A stretch of DNA of 64,000 nucleotides. It comes from Metallumcola ferriviriculae (GTDB taxonomy: Bacteria; Bacillota; JADQBR01). The notes under the pieces were generated by a model, which saw only the letters and a list, made by a program, of their open reading frames with translations, was not told where the DNA came from and searched no databases. Location: contig NZ_CP121694.1 of NCBI RefSeq assembly GCF_035573695.1, positions 2,890,501-2,954,500 on the forward strand, in the 5' to 3' direction. A program made the position numbers and the translations under genes. Shown one piece after another: positions 1 to 10,036 of this stretch; position 1 is the stretch's first letter; the number at the start of each line of letters is the position of its first letter.

Positions 1-492
1 TTTACCCACGTCCACAATACCGCCCTTACCGGCAATTGACTCAGTACCGTCTGTAGGTACATAAGATTCGTCATTATGGGTTTGGTATATCCCCACAAGG
101 TTTTTGGTACTGGTTTGCTTTTGCCCTTGGGTAGGTACCACATCACTGTTTACCGGGCTCACTTCATCTGCTAAGGTAGGCATTTCCACATCTTTAACAA
201 ATTTAGCATGGGCGGTATCGCCGCTTACCCGCTCAATACGGTATAGTTTATTATCTTCGGTAATTAGCTCATCTTCCGGATAAACTACCCGGGAAGTTTT
301 ACTGATAACCTTACCTTTTTCGTCCACCACGGTGAAGTAACCGCCGTCATTACGTTCACCTTCAAAAAGCCCGACGATGGGTAGGTCAATTTCGGGGTTT
401 AACGCTGTCTGGTAAACCTGCTGCCCGCCGATGACCAATATCCCCAACAGCACCATAGCCAGGGCAACGCCCAAACGCATTCCTTTATTCAC
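1..492 (-). CDS. spoIIP: Stage II sporulation protein P, N-terminal part (runs off the window)
   Basis: Only the first 164 codons are present; the gene continues below position 1. SpoIIP is an amidase/endopeptidase that degrades septal peptidoglycan during engulfment in spore formation. The product starts with one hydrophobic membrane anchor (about residues 6-22), then a variable linker. Near residues 138-146 it reaches the conserved start of the catalytic domain, reading YQTHNDESY, with the zinc-type His and Glu positions, followed by GTESIAGKGG. A GTG start at 492 is chosen because an AAAGGGGTGG Shine-Dalgarno lies just upstream; an ATG four codons later (480) is the alternative. The start overlaps the 3' end of the upstream DUF1614 gene by 8 bp, so the two are probably co-transcribed. 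The family call is firm; the missing C-terminus cannot be judged. Confidence 0.88.
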   Translation of the reverse strand, partial: MNKGMRLGVALAMVLLGILVIGGQQVYQTALNPEIDLPIVGLFEGERNDGGYFTVVDEKGKVISKTSRVVYPEDELITEDNKLYRIERVSGDTAHAKFVKDVEMPTLADEVSPVNSDVVPTQGQKQTSTKNLVGIYQTHNDESYVPTDGTESIAGKGGIVDVGK

Positions 493-1273
493 GGTCACCA
501 CCCCTTTCGGAATCTTCTTCCTCTAATTGGTCTTTATCTTCAATCGTTTCTCCTTTGAGCTCTGTGTCAGGATGCATCTCTTCACCGGCTTCCAAGCCGG
601 GTTTTTTCAACCCCTGAAGCAGTTCCTTGGGCCTGCCTTTGGTTGCTGGTCCTCCCTGGAGCCGTTCTCTACTTTCACCGACAATTTCTGCGAGCAGTAC
701 TGCTATAAGGCCTGCAAGTACTATCGCATCAAATGCTCCGGCACCGCCGATGGCTACCGTACCGCCAATACCCCGGGAGGCCAGCCAAAAGTAGTTAATG
801 ACATCCAAGCTTAATACCCCTAATGTTGCTGCAATAAATGATGCTCTGCGAGACCGACCCAGTAAATAGGCAATGCCGCCGCCCACAATGGGATAGACCC
901 AAAGGGGGTCTAACACGTCAAACCGAGCACCGGGGTCACCGGTCATCAACCGGCTGCCGATAAACCATATTCCCAGTGCGGTAGCCGCGGCAGCGCCAAT
1001 GGCACGAACCCATTCCTTAGTAGTACCGGCACGAAACAATACGTAAAGCGCTAAAAGCACCGGTATCACACCACCACCAACATTAATGCTGGCATCAACC
1101 GCCCCTGTGGTCAACGGTATATCAATGAAACTGCCGATTATCATTGCCGCAATCACGGCTAGAGCAGCTTTGTCCGTCAACCGCAGCCTATCCAAAATTC
1201 TGTGTGCCAAACCGAAATAAATTAAAATGGAAACCCCCAATAAAGCAATCATTCCTATGGGAAACCCCGCCAT
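485..1273 (-). CDS. DUF1614 family multi-pass membrane protein
   Basis: A 262-residue integral membrane protein with about six to seven hydrophobic segments over residues 5-195, then a charged, Glu/Lys-rich cytoplasmic-type tail (about 200-262). Glycine-rich stretches such as INVGGGVIPV and GGTVAIGGAGAFDAI match the DUF1614 family, known from archaea and anaerobic Firmicutes and without an established function. It sits directly upstream of spoIIP and overlaps it by 8 bp, an association that suggests, but does not prove, a role in sporulation or envelope work. The start has an AAGGAGAG-type Shine-Dalgarno. No catalytic motif is visible. Family assignment is by recognition of pattern. Confidence 0.75.
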   Translation of the reverse strand: MAGFPIGMIALLGVSILIYFGLAHRILDRLRLTDKAALAVIAAMIIGSFIDIPLTTGAVDASINVGGGVIPVLLALYVLFRAGTTKEWVRAIGAAAATALGIWFIGSRLMTGDPGARFDVLDPLWVYPIVGGGIAYLLGRSRRASFIAATLGVLSLDVINYFWLASRGIGGTVAIGGAGAFDAIVLAGLIAVLLAEIVGESRERLQGGPATKGRPKELLQGLKKPGLEAGEEMHPDTELKGETIEDKDQLEEEDSERGGDRE

Positions 1274-1462
1274 AAAGACACTCTCCTTCCGATGTGAAAT
1301 ATTCTCGTGGTTATTTTCCCCTCGGAATAGGAATCTATCCGTCAGACAGAAGGATGTCTCAACTTTTTCAAGAGAACTTTCCTTGGGATATTAGATTTAG
1401 AGACGATAGAATTACTCAAAGATTGTGTCTGAGAGGTGAAGAAAAATGGGGATTGAAAAATC

Positions 1463-1494
1463 AAAAACTCCGGAGGAAGATATCCTTTCCGGAG
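1463..1494 (-). terminator. Rho-independent terminator downstream of glpK
   Basis: On the minus strand the arms CTCCGGA and TCCGGAG enclose an A/T-rich inner part, and the right arm is followed by TTTTTGATTTTT. It begins about 11 bp after the glpK stop. The rest of 1274-1505 holds no convincing gene. Confidence 0.7.
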
Positions 1495-1505
1495 CCATTT
1501 TAAAC

Positions 1506-3014
<1,509 letters not shown>

Positions 3015-3024
3015 TCACCACCCC

Positions 3025-3750
3025 CTAAATAATCCGCATAGGTGCAAAATGCACAAAATCTGCAGCGGTCAAATAGAAATCTATGCCCCAATGACGCGCT
3101 GGGAGCCTCATACTGTGGGCCTCAGCACCGTGAAGGTGACCATAGATACAGATATCCACCCGATACTGCTTAAGAAGTTCAATCAGTTCATTGCACTGAT
3201 GCTCCTGATTAGTTGGCATATAATGAAACATGGCAATAACAACTGGCTGCCGCTGTTTCATGCTTTTTAGGGAAAGTTCCAGCCGTTGAATTTCGCGCCG
3301 GTAAATTTTTTCGTCATGTTGGGTAAAAACCCGATTATTGGGGGTTAGCCAGCCCCTGGTACCCACGATAGTTACCCCCGGGACGGAGAAGCTGTCATTT
3401 TGCAATGCATAGCATCCATCCGGCAGTGCACTTCGGACTTTGCTGATACTATGCCACCAATAGTCGTGATTGCCCTGCACTAATACCTTCTTGCCTGGCA
3501 GCAGAGATAAATACTGAAAGTCATAAACAGTTTCAGCCAATTTCATGGCCCAAGATATATCACCGGGTACCAAAACCAGATCTTCTTCATCCACCATCCG
3601 AGACCAGTTGTTAAATATTTTTACCCCGTGGTCCTGCCAGCCGGGCCCAAAGCAACTCATGGGTTTATGCTGCGGCACACCGGGCAAATTTACCTTCGTA
3701 ACTGATTGAGTAAAGGAAAGATGTAAATCCCCTAAGGCAAACACCTTCAT
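3025..3750 (-). CDS. Calcineurin-like metallophosphoesterase
   Basis: A 241-residue cytoplasmic phosphoesterase with all the dimetal motifs of the calcineurin-like superfamily in order: GDLHL (residues 7-11), GDISWA (near 63), GNHDYWW (near 93), MFHYMP (near 174) and YGHLHG (near 200). These bind two metal ions and a phosphate ester. The GDISWA/GNHDYWW pattern is typical of a small Firmicute subgroup whose substrate is not established. The gene lies between an MBL-fold hydrolase gene (20 bp upstream) and glpK (10 bp downstream), same strand. Nothing in the sequence points to a substrate. Confidence 0.9.
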   Translation of the reverse strand: MKVFALGDLHLSFTQSVTKVNLPGVPQHKPMSCFGPGWQDHGVKIFNNWSRMVDEEDLVLVPGDISWAMKLAETVYDFQYLSLLPGKKVLVQGNHDYWWHSISKVRSALPDGCYALQNDSFSVPGVTIVGTRGWLTPNNRVFTQHDEKIYRREIQRLELSLKSMKQRQPVVIAMFHYMPTNQEHQCNELIELLKQYRVDICIYGHLHGAEAHSMRLPARHWGIDFYLTAADFVHFAPMRII

Positions 3751-3770
3751 ATGAACACCGCCCTGCTTGA

Positions 3771-4583
3771 TTATCCTTTCCAGATATCCATCGCATCTAG
3801 GTCAACTACAATCCCATCAGATGCCGCTACCACTTTGGCAGCTAGTTCTTCCCCTAAGTTGTTAGCCAACTTGTCAGGGTCGCTGCTTAAAATACTGGTA
3901 CCAAAATGGGTTAGCAGCGTCATCCGAGGTCTGATTTCGGTAATCAACGGTTTGATTTCCTCCATAGACAAGTGGTAAGCCCTACTGCCATGAAAGGGTT
4001 TAATAAAAGTGACATTTAATATCAACAGGTCTGCTCCACGATAGGCATCAATTAACCCAGAGAAGTACCGGGTATCGGTAACCACCGAAACATTAATACC
4101 TTCGGCCTGAAACACCAAGCCGTAAGTTTCCACTGGATGCTTATGCCGAATGGGTGTTGTCACTGTCAAACCGCCAACCCGAAAGGAATATCCTTCTTTA
4201 AGCGTCTCCACCCTGTCTACAGTGGGACGAAGATAACGAAAGAATATCGGCTCATCACCCTCCATGGCATCGGCAGGTGCAGCTGCCACACCATGGGGAT
4301 TGAAGCCGCCCTCCACCATGGACTCCACCATTACATTGAAATCATTAGAGTGATCCAGATGACGATGAGAAAGTACGATGGCATCAAGCTCTGCCGGATT
4401 AAATGGTTTATCGCCGGCCCAACAGTGGACCAGTGTTCCCGGTCCCGGGTCAAACAAAAGGTTGGTATCGGCAAGGCTAAGCCATGCCCCCCCTGATGCC
4501 CTTACCTGTTTGGATTGCGCCATTCTGGCACCGGCGGTACCAAAGATTTTTATGAAATTTTCCGGCAATTTCTTATTATTCAT
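3771..4583 (-). CDS. MBL-fold metallo-hydrolase
   Basis: A 270-residue metallo-beta-lactamase-fold hydrolase. The metal-binding signature HRHLDHSND (residues 72-80) has the HxHxDH spacing. Further metal ligands are likely at His133/His135 (RHKHP), the VTDTRY Asp near 167 and the late THFGTS His near 226. The opening GTAGARM and the short lid are like RNase Z/PhnP-type cyclic phosphodiesterase relatives rather than true beta-lactamases, but no subfamily is assigned. It is co-oriented with a flavoprotein gene upstream (24 bp gap) and a metallophosphoesterase gene downstream. Confidence 0.85.
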   Translation of the reverse strand: MNNKKLPENFIKIFGTAGARMAQSKQVRASGGAWLSLADTNLLFDPGPGTLVHCWAGDKPFNPAELDAIVLSHRHLDHSNDFNVMVESMVEGGFNPHGVAAAPADAMEGDEPIFFRYLRPTVDRVETLKEGYSFRVGGLTVTTPIRHKHPVETYGLVFQAEGINVSVVTDTRYFSGLIDAYRGADLLILNVTFIKPFHGSRAYHLSMEEIKPLITEIRPRMTLLTHFGTSILSSDPDKLANNLGEELAAKVVAASDGIVVDLDAMDIWKG

Positions 4584-4607
4584 CTTTATTTTTCAGTCCT
4601 TAGTATG

Positions 4608-5279
4608 TTATTGTCTGGTAATTTCTCTACCAAGTTGATACGCCCCATCCAGATAACATTTATTGCGCGCCAGCATTCGGCCAAGATATTCTTCGGGTTC
4701 ACTAACCGTGAGCTTAGCCACTAATTCGGTCAATTCTTCCTTATTCATACCTACCTGCCCTTTGGCACTAAGGCCAATAGCGCGTAGTTCATGAATTTCA
4801 CCACCGTTGGTTTCCGGCAAAAAGACCCGTCTTAGAAAGGAAAGCGCCTGTTCACAGGACTCTTCCCTGGGAGCACCGGCTACCGCCAACAGCAATAATT
4901 GGCGGGACTTTTTCTGTAAACGACTGTAAGAAGTAAGCTTACCGGGCACACTGTTATCTGTTCTGTGCATTACCCCTACCAGGCGGTCAAACAGCACTTT
5001 AAACTGCCCCGGCAGATGATTGCCGTAAATAGGCGCTGCCACCACCAAAGCATCTGCATGTTCAATTTTGTCAAGCAGCAGTTTCAAATCATCCTCTAAA
5101 TCGCACTTTCCTGTAGGACGGCATTCCATACAGCCCCGGCAGGGATAAATATTTAAATCTGCAATCATTACCTTTTCTATAGACGCCCCGGCAGCGCCGC
5201 TGCCCTCTAATACTCGATTAACAAGCGTATCACAGTTGCCCGCTTCTCTGGGACTGCCAACTAATGCCAGTATGTCCAA
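4608..5279 (-). CDS. Flavodoxin-fold NAD(P)H-dependent reductase, iron-sulfur flavoprotein-like
   Basis: A 223-residue flavodoxin-fold protein. The FMN phosphate loop reads LVGSPREAGNCDTL (residues 6-19) and the flavin-proximal loop APIYGNHLPGQFK lies near 80-92. A cysteine motif CRGCMECRPTGKC near residue 50 resembles the compact cluster-binding CxxCxxC of iron-sulfur flavoproteins, so it may carry a [4Fe-4S] cluster. I place the start at TTG 5279, because GGAGGGGGG lies exactly 7 T's upstream; an in-frame ATG at 5327 would add 16 residues that do not look like the family. Redox partner and substrate are unknown. It lies downstream of fni on the same strand, with a gap of about 100 bp. Confidence 0.82.
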   Translation of the reverse strand: MDILALVGSPREAGNCDTLVNRVLEGSGAAGASIEKVMIADLNIYPCRGCMECRPTGKCDLEDDLKLLLDKIEHADALVVAAPIYGNHLPGQFKVLFDRLVGVMHRTDNSVPGKLTSYSRLQKKSRQLLLLAVAGAPREESCEQALSFLRRVFLPETNGGEIHELRAIGLSAKGQVGMNKEELTELVAKLTVSEPEEYLGRMLARNKCYLDGAYQLGREITRQ

Positions 5280-5382
5280 AAAAAAACCCCCTCCATGCTG
5301 ATTAAGGCAAGGGAGCCTCTTGCTCACTCACCAAATTTATGCTCGGTTGAATATATAATTCCGTCATCGTGCAGAGTTTCCT

Positions 5383-6345
5383 TTAACTCATGCTAATCCC
5401 CCGGCTGAGACACCATTCTCTGGTATCTCCGGTGATTACCATCGGTACCCGGCTAAGCTTACCAATGTTGTCAGCACCGGTAAGCATCATGGCAGTTATT
5501 AGTTCAGTTTGTAACCGCTGCAAATACTCTATCAACTTCCCATAAGACTCGTTTAAGAGTATCCGCAGCGGTACTCCGGCCATACCTGCCATATCTGCAC
5601 CCAGCGCTACCGCCTTAGCCACTTCCAGCCCCGTAATAATGCCGCCGCTGGCTACCAAGTTAAAGGGATAGCCGCTGGCTTTAGTCTCAAGCATGCTTAC
5701 AGCAGTGGGTAACCCCCATCCACTAAATGTTTGGGCCATTCCTTCGGGGAAACGCAGGCCTTCAATTTTCAAGAAGTCAGTACCGCCTCTGCCGCCTACG
5801 TCCACCCAGCGAACTCCTACTTCACCCAGAGCGACCGCCGTTTCCCGGGAAATACCGAAACCCACTTCCTTAACGATTACCGGCACCGATAATTCCCTTA
5901 CTGCCGCCGCTATGTTGGCCGCTGATCGGGAGAAATCCCGGTCACCTTCTGCCATGGACAGTTCCTGAGCAGGGTTTAAATGAAGCTGTACCCCATCAGC
6001 ATCAAGCATCTCAACAGCACGCTGGACATCGGCGACCGGGGTGAGAGCATTGACATTGGCTAGAATGACACCATCGGGGTTTTCCTGCCGGGTCACACGA
6101 AAGCTTTCATCTGCCGCATAATCATCAAGGGCAATCTTTTGAGAACCCACTGCCATGGCGACACCAGTCTCCGCCGCAGCCCGGGCAAGCTGCCGATTAA
6201 TCACCGCCAAACTATCAGCACCGCCGGTAATGGCATTAATCATCACCGGCATGCTCAGCCGCTTACCACAAAAGTTCACAGCAGTATCCACCTGCTGCCA
6301 ATTTAAGCAGGAAAGAGCCTGGTGCACCAGGCAGATATCATCCAT
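5383..6345 (-). CDS. fni: Type 2 isopentenyl-diphosphate delta-isomerase (start uncertain)
   Basis: FMN-dependent enzyme that interconverts isopentenyl and dimethylallyl diphosphate. The 320 residues from this ATG contain the family's TIM-barrel features: MINAITGGAD (near 35), AVGSQKIAL (near 65), HLNPAQE (near 123), VKEVGFGIS (near 158), VDVGGRGGTDF (near 180) and ASGGIITGLEVAKA (near 232). An ATG with a GGGAG Shine-Dalgarno 7 bp upstream supports 6345 as a start. However, the open frame extends upstream to about 6423 and encodes RRKLEHIKYF, the near-universal N-terminal motif that binds the substrate diphosphate, without any ATG, GTG, TTG or CTG before it; only an ATA at 6423 is present. 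The enzyme is therefore truncated, uses a non-canonical start, or the sequence has an error. It directly follows ispH/rpsA, matching an isoprenoid role. Confidence 0.85.
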   Translation of the reverse strand: MDDICLVHQALSCLNWQQVDTAVNFCGKRLSMPVMINAITGGADSLAVINRQLARAAAETGVAMAVGSQKIALDDYAADESFRVTRQENPDGVILANVNALTPVADVQRAVEMLDADGVQLHLNPAQELSMAEGDRDFSRSAANIAAAVRELSVPVIVKEVGFGISRETAVALGEVGVRWVDVGGRGGTDFLKIEGLRFPEGMAQTFSGWGLPTAVSMLETKASGYPFNLVASGGIITGLEVAKAVALGADMAGMAGVPLRILLNESYGKLIEYLQRLQTELITAMMLTGADNIGKLSRVPMVITGDTREWCLSRGISMS

Positions 6346-6419
6346 GCCGTTGCTCCCAGGCTCACTATCGGACTGAAGAAAATATTTAATATGTTCTAGT
6401 TTCCTTCGTTGGTAACGTC

Positions 6420-8603
6420 CTATTCTTCCTCGCCCCTTTTTTCAAACATCTCGCTTAAATCCCCTACTAAGTCCTTAATCTTGATACCGCTGTCTTCTTC
6501 CTGGGTATAGCTATGGGATTTGGACGGCTCGGCCTTTGGTCTGGACGGTGCCTGACGCTGAGGACGAGGTTGGGTTTCTTTAATGCTTAAGCTCATGCGT
6601 TGAGCATCCTCATCCACTCCCAGTACTTTAACTTCCACTTGGTCCCCGGGCTGAACAGCATCGTCAGTCTTTTCCACATGTTCGTGGGCCAATTGGGAAA
6701 TGTGTACCAGCCCTTCTATACCAGGTTCAACCTCCACAAAGGCACCAAAGGGGGCAGTACGCAGTACTTTACCGGATACAACCGTTCCTTCAGGATAACG
6801 TTCTGCCGCTGTCTGCCAGGGATTGGCGGAAAGCTGCTTTAATCCTAGAGATACCCTTTCGTCCTCACGGTCTACTCCCAATACTTTAACTTCCAATTCC
6901 TGGCCTTCTTGCAACACATCCCGAGGATGGTCAACCCGTCCCCAAGACAGTTCGGAGACATGGAGTAGACCGTCAACGCCACCGATATCTACAAAAGCGC
7001 CAAAATCGGTGATGCGACGAACTATACCCTGACGCACTTCACCTTCCTCTAGATTGCCCCAGGTCTCTTGGCGCTGCTTTTCAAATTCTTCATCTAAAAT
7101 CGCCTTTTGGGACAGAACAACCTTATTCTTGCTGCGATCCATTTCTATTATCTTCAAACGCAGGGTCTTGCCTACATATACACTGAGGTCTTCCACATAT
7201 CCTCTTTCCGCCAGACTTGCGGGAACAAATCCTTTGATACCCACATCCACCAGCAGACCACCTTTCACTACTTCGCTGACTACCGCTTCAATTTCTTCAC
7301 CGGATTCAGCAGTTTTCTCTAACTTTTCCCATACCTGCTTGCGCTGAAGACGTTTTCTGGAGAGAATGGGGTTACCTTCTTCATTTTCAACCCGCAGAAC
7401 TTCCACAACAACCTCATCGCCTACATTAACCACTTCATCCGGCTGGTCAACCCAGTTTACCGACAACTCATTTAGTGGGATAATGCCTTCACTCTTACCG
7501 CCGACGTCAACCATTACACCGTTATCGTTAACCTGAACCACCGTTCCGGTAATCACAGAACCCCGGCGTATTTCAGGCATATTTTCCGCTAAGTGAGCTT
7601 CAACTGCATCTTGATCCTCCGCAGTGTCATCTGGATTGGTGGGTTCGTCTGCAGCAGCTTCCACTTCGGTAGGTACTGCCTCTTGAGCAGCGTTTTCTTC
7701 TGCTTCCTGCTCAACCGTCTCAGCGGCAGTGCCCTCCTGTTCCATTTCTTCTTTGTTGATGTCTTCATTCTTAATATCCGTCATTTTCTCAACTACCTCC
7801 TCAATAATCCATTCTGGTGTTGAAGCACCCGCTGTCACTCCAACCCTTTTTATATCTTGAAACCATGGTGCACATAACTCCCCGGCATGTTCAATGTGAT
7901 ATGTGGGAGTACCGGTGGCCTGACAAAGCTTGGCCAGTTTCTTAGTGTTAGCACTATTTCTGCCGCCCACCACGACCATCAAGTCAACGGAGCGGGCCAA
8001 TCGACTGGCTGCCTCCTGGCGTTCCCGGGTGGCATGACAAATGGTATTATGCACTACCAGGTCATTTTTCTGTTTTTTAAGTATCTCCACCGCAGCTCGA
8101 AAGTTTTCTTCCGGCTGAGTAGTTTGAGCAATAACAGCAACCTTTTCCCCGTGCAAATCCAATCCTTGGGCCTGTTCCGGGGTTTCCACAACAATAGCTT
8201 TCCCCTTGGTCCAGCCTACAATACCAATAACTTCCGGATGATTCTTGTCGCCAACCACCACTGTCCGGTATCCTTCTTCGGTTAATCGGTTGGCAAGCTG
8301 CTGGGCCCGGCTGACAAAAGGACATGTAGCATTAATGGTGGCCTTTGCTTTACCCTCCAATCTTTCCAATACATCAGGAGATACCCCGTGGGACCGGATA
8401 ATGACCACATCATCCTGCACTTCATCGGTATTATGAGCAACACCCACTCCCTGCCGTTCAAGTTGTTCGACTACTTGAGGATTATGTATCAGAGGGCCCA
8501 ATGATTTCAATGAATTGTGCCTGCCCGAGGCCTCATGGGTCATCTGCAGGGCACGTTTGACACCAAAACAAAACCCCGCATAATCGGCTAAAACAATTTC
8601 CAA
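6420..8603 (-). CDS. ispH/rpsA: Bifunctional IspH (HMBPP reductase) - 30S ribosomal protein S1 fusion
   Basis: A fusion known from Clostridia. Residues 1 to about 275 are 4-hydroxy-3-methylbut-2-enyl diphosphate reductase, the last step of the MEP pathway. Three cluster cysteines are visible: GFCFGVKRA near 12, NATCPFV near 94 and NTICHATRERQ near 187. A Glu-rich, low-complexity linker follows (about 275-345). Four S1 RNA-binding domains come next, each with a GxV...DNGVMVDVG or DFGAFVDIGG-type core, e.g. GSVITGTVV, GIVRRITDFGAFVD and GKVLRTAPFGAFVEV. The C-terminus is basic then acidic. TTG at 8603 is taken as the start: GAGG is 8 bp upstream and the product then begins directly at the IspH core; an ATG at 8651 would add 16 atypical residues. 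The stop lies 75 bp before the fni ATG and touches its extended frame. Confidence 0.95.
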   Translation of the reverse strand: MEIVLADYAGFCFGVKRALQMTHEASGRHNSLKSLGPLIHNPQVVEQLERQGVGVAHNTDEVQDDVVIIRSHGVSPDVLERLEGKAKATINATCPFVSRAQQLANRLTEEGYRTVVVGDKNHPEVIGIVGWTKGKAIVVETPEQAQGLDLHGEKVAVIAQTTQPEENFRAAVEILKKQKNDLVVHNTICHATRERQEAASRLARSVDLMVVVGGRNSANTKKLAKLCQATGTPTYHIEHAGELCAPWFQDIKRVGVTAGASTPEWIIEEVVEKMTDIKNEDINKEEMEQEGTAAETVEQEAEENAAQEAVPTEVEAAADEPTNPDDTAEDQDAVEAHLAENMPEIRRGSVITGTVVQVNDNGVMVDVGGKSEGIIPLNELSVNWVDQPDEVVNVGDEVVVEVLRVENEEGNPILSRKRLQRKQVWEKLEKTAESGEEIEAVVSEVVKGGLLVDVGIKGFVPASLAERGYVEDLSVYVGKTLRLKIIEMDRSKNKVVLSQKAILDEEFEKQRQETWGNLEEGEVRQGIVRRITDFGAFVDIGGVDGLLHVSELSWGRVDHPRDVLQEGQELEVKVLGVDREDERVSLGLKQLSANPWQTAAERYPEGTVVSGKVLRTAPFGAFVEVEPGIEGLVHISQLAHEHVEKTDDAVQPGDQVEVKVLGVDEDAQRMSLSIKETQPRPQRQAPSRPKAEPSKSHSYTQEEDSGIKIKDLVGDLSEMFEKRGEEE

Positions 8604-8721
8604 AACATCCACCTCAAAGCTGCCTATAGTTATTTTGTTTTTTATAGCCAAACATTATTATTCTGTTCGTGAAAAAAACTTGAAATCCTTTAAATGCACA
8701 TAAAAATTGTCTCTGATGCCT

Positions 8722-9327
8722 TTATTTATCGGTTTTCTCAAGCATCTGGGCAATCTGCCGCCGCAGATCTTCCATTAGCCCGGTCAATTCTTTGGAGCCG
8801 ATGCGCTTTTTCTCAGCAATCTCCGACAATTGGACCGGTTTACCGATAGTCACCGATATTCGTCGTTTAAATTGCAGCTTTAACCCTTGGGACCCACTTA
8901 TGGCAAGGGGAACTATCGATGCATTCCCTTTAACTGCCATCAATCCCGCGCCGGCTTGAAATTCCATCAATTGTCCGTCGGGACTACGTCTGCCTTCAGG
9001 AAATAATCCCAGCATTTTTTCCGCTGCTAAAATCTCCATGCCGGCTTTAAGGGCTGCCCGATCAGACCTGCCTCTTTTTACCGGGAATGCGCCAAGATGT
9101 GGTATAAGACTGCCGATCACGGGTATCCGAAACAGTTCTTCCTTGGCCATAAAATGGATTTTTCGCGGCAGGGCGATACCTACGATGATGGGATCCCACA
9201 TACTGACGTGATTTGCCACCACCACCAGCGGTCCCTCTTGTGGAATATTTTCCTCACCGGTTACCTGCCAGCGATACCATATTTTAAAGAAAATAAGAAA
9301 TAGTCCTTTGATAAATGAATAGAACAT
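8722..9327 (-). CDS. plsC: 1-acyl-sn-glycerol-3-phosphate acyltransferase
   Basis: A 201-residue membrane-associated acyltransferase that makes phosphatidic acid from lysophosphatidate. The catalytic HX4D motif is NHVSMWDP (near residue 38-45) and the phosphate-binding motif is FPEGRRSPDG (near 114). An N-terminal hydrophobic segment precedes the catalytic core. It starts one base after the end of cmk, so translation is probably coupled. Within this operon it joins lipid synthesis to cmk, whose product pool also feeds CDP-diacylglycerol formation. Length and motifs are normal. Confidence 0.93.
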   Translation of the reverse strand: MFYSFIKGLFLIFFKIWYRWQVTGEENIPQEGPLVVVANHVSMWDPIIVGIALPRKIHFMAKEELFRIPVIGSLIPHLGAFPVKRGRSDRAALKAGMEILAAEKMLGLFPEGRRSPDGQLMEFQAGAGLMAVKGNASIVPLAISGSQGLKLQFKRRISVTIGKPVQLSEIAEKKRIGSKELTGLMEDLRRQIAQMLEKTDK

Positions 9328-9328
9328 T

Positions 9329-9991
9329 TTATTCCCCTCTGATCTCCTTTATTATTAATGCCACCACCTGATGGAGCGTCAAGCAGTCGGTATCGATCAA
9401 TTTTGCATCTGCTGCCTGTACCAACGGTGCCACGGTTCGGCTCCGGTCCATTTCATCCCGAGCTTTAATATCTGCGCTGACCTGACTGCGGTCAAAATCA
9501 ATGCCCTGTTCCTCCATCTGGCGACAGCGCCGCCGCGTCCGTTCTTCCAGCGAAGCGATAAGAAAAAACTTATGCGGTGCATCGGGAAGCACAAAACTGC
9601 CGATATCTCGTCCGTCCATCACCACCGGTTTTTGCGCCGCCATCCGCCGCTGTAATTCAACCATTCTCCGGCGTACTCCGGCAATACGTGCAATGCGGGA
9701 TACATTGGCGGACACATTCCGTTCTCGAATTTCCCTGCTCACATCCGAACCATCACAAATTGTCTGCAGGCCGCCCTGTTCATCAAGAGAAAATTCAATC
9801 TTTGTTACTGCCGCCAAGCGGATAATTTCTTCATCGTCCCAGCGGCTGCCGCTGTTAAGAACCTTCCAGGTCAGCGCCCGATACATGGCCCCAGTGTCTA
9901 TATATATGTATCCCAACCGTTCTGCAACCATCCGGGCAGCAGTACTTTTACCTGCGCCGGCAGGGCCGTCAATGGCCACATTTCCATACAT
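9329..9991 (-). CDS. cmk: Cytidylate kinase
   Basis: Phosphorylates CMP and dCMP with ATP. The 220-residue product begins MYGNVAIDGPAGAGKST with the Walker A P-loop at residues 9-16. The CMP-binding elements YIDTGAMYR (near 33) and VMDGRDIGSFVLPDA (near 145) follow, then the lid arginines RTRRRCRQ near 170. ATG 9991 is chosen because GGGGAGG lies 7 bp upstream; an ATG at 10012 lacks a comparable site and adds seven odd residues. It is sandwiched between aroA (45 bp upstream) and plsC, matching the common Clostridia order aroA-cmk-plsC-ispH. Confidence 0.96.
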   Translation of the reverse strand: MYGNVAIDGPAGAGKSTAARMVAERLGYIYIDTGAMYRALTWKVLNSGSRWDDEEIIRLAAVTKIEFSLDEQGGLQTICDGSDVSREIRERNVSANVSRIARIAGVRRRMVELQRRMAAQKPVVMDGRDIGSFVLPDAPHKFFLIASLEERTRRRCRQMEEQGIDFDRSQVSADIKARDEMDRSRTVAPLVQAADAKLIDTDCLTLHQVVALIIKEIRGE

Positions 9992-10036
9992 ATGCAAACC
10001 TCCCCGTCTCATTCTATCACATTACGGGTGAGTTAA

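Noticed and set aside
4608-5327. ATG 5327 as start of the flavoprotein
   Set aside because: A TTG at 5279 has a near-perfect ribosome binding site and starts exactly at the flavodoxin fold; the extra 16 residues look unlike the family.
9501-10031. Long plus-strand frame of 176 codons
   Set aside because: It is antisense to cmk, which is certain; the product looks random.
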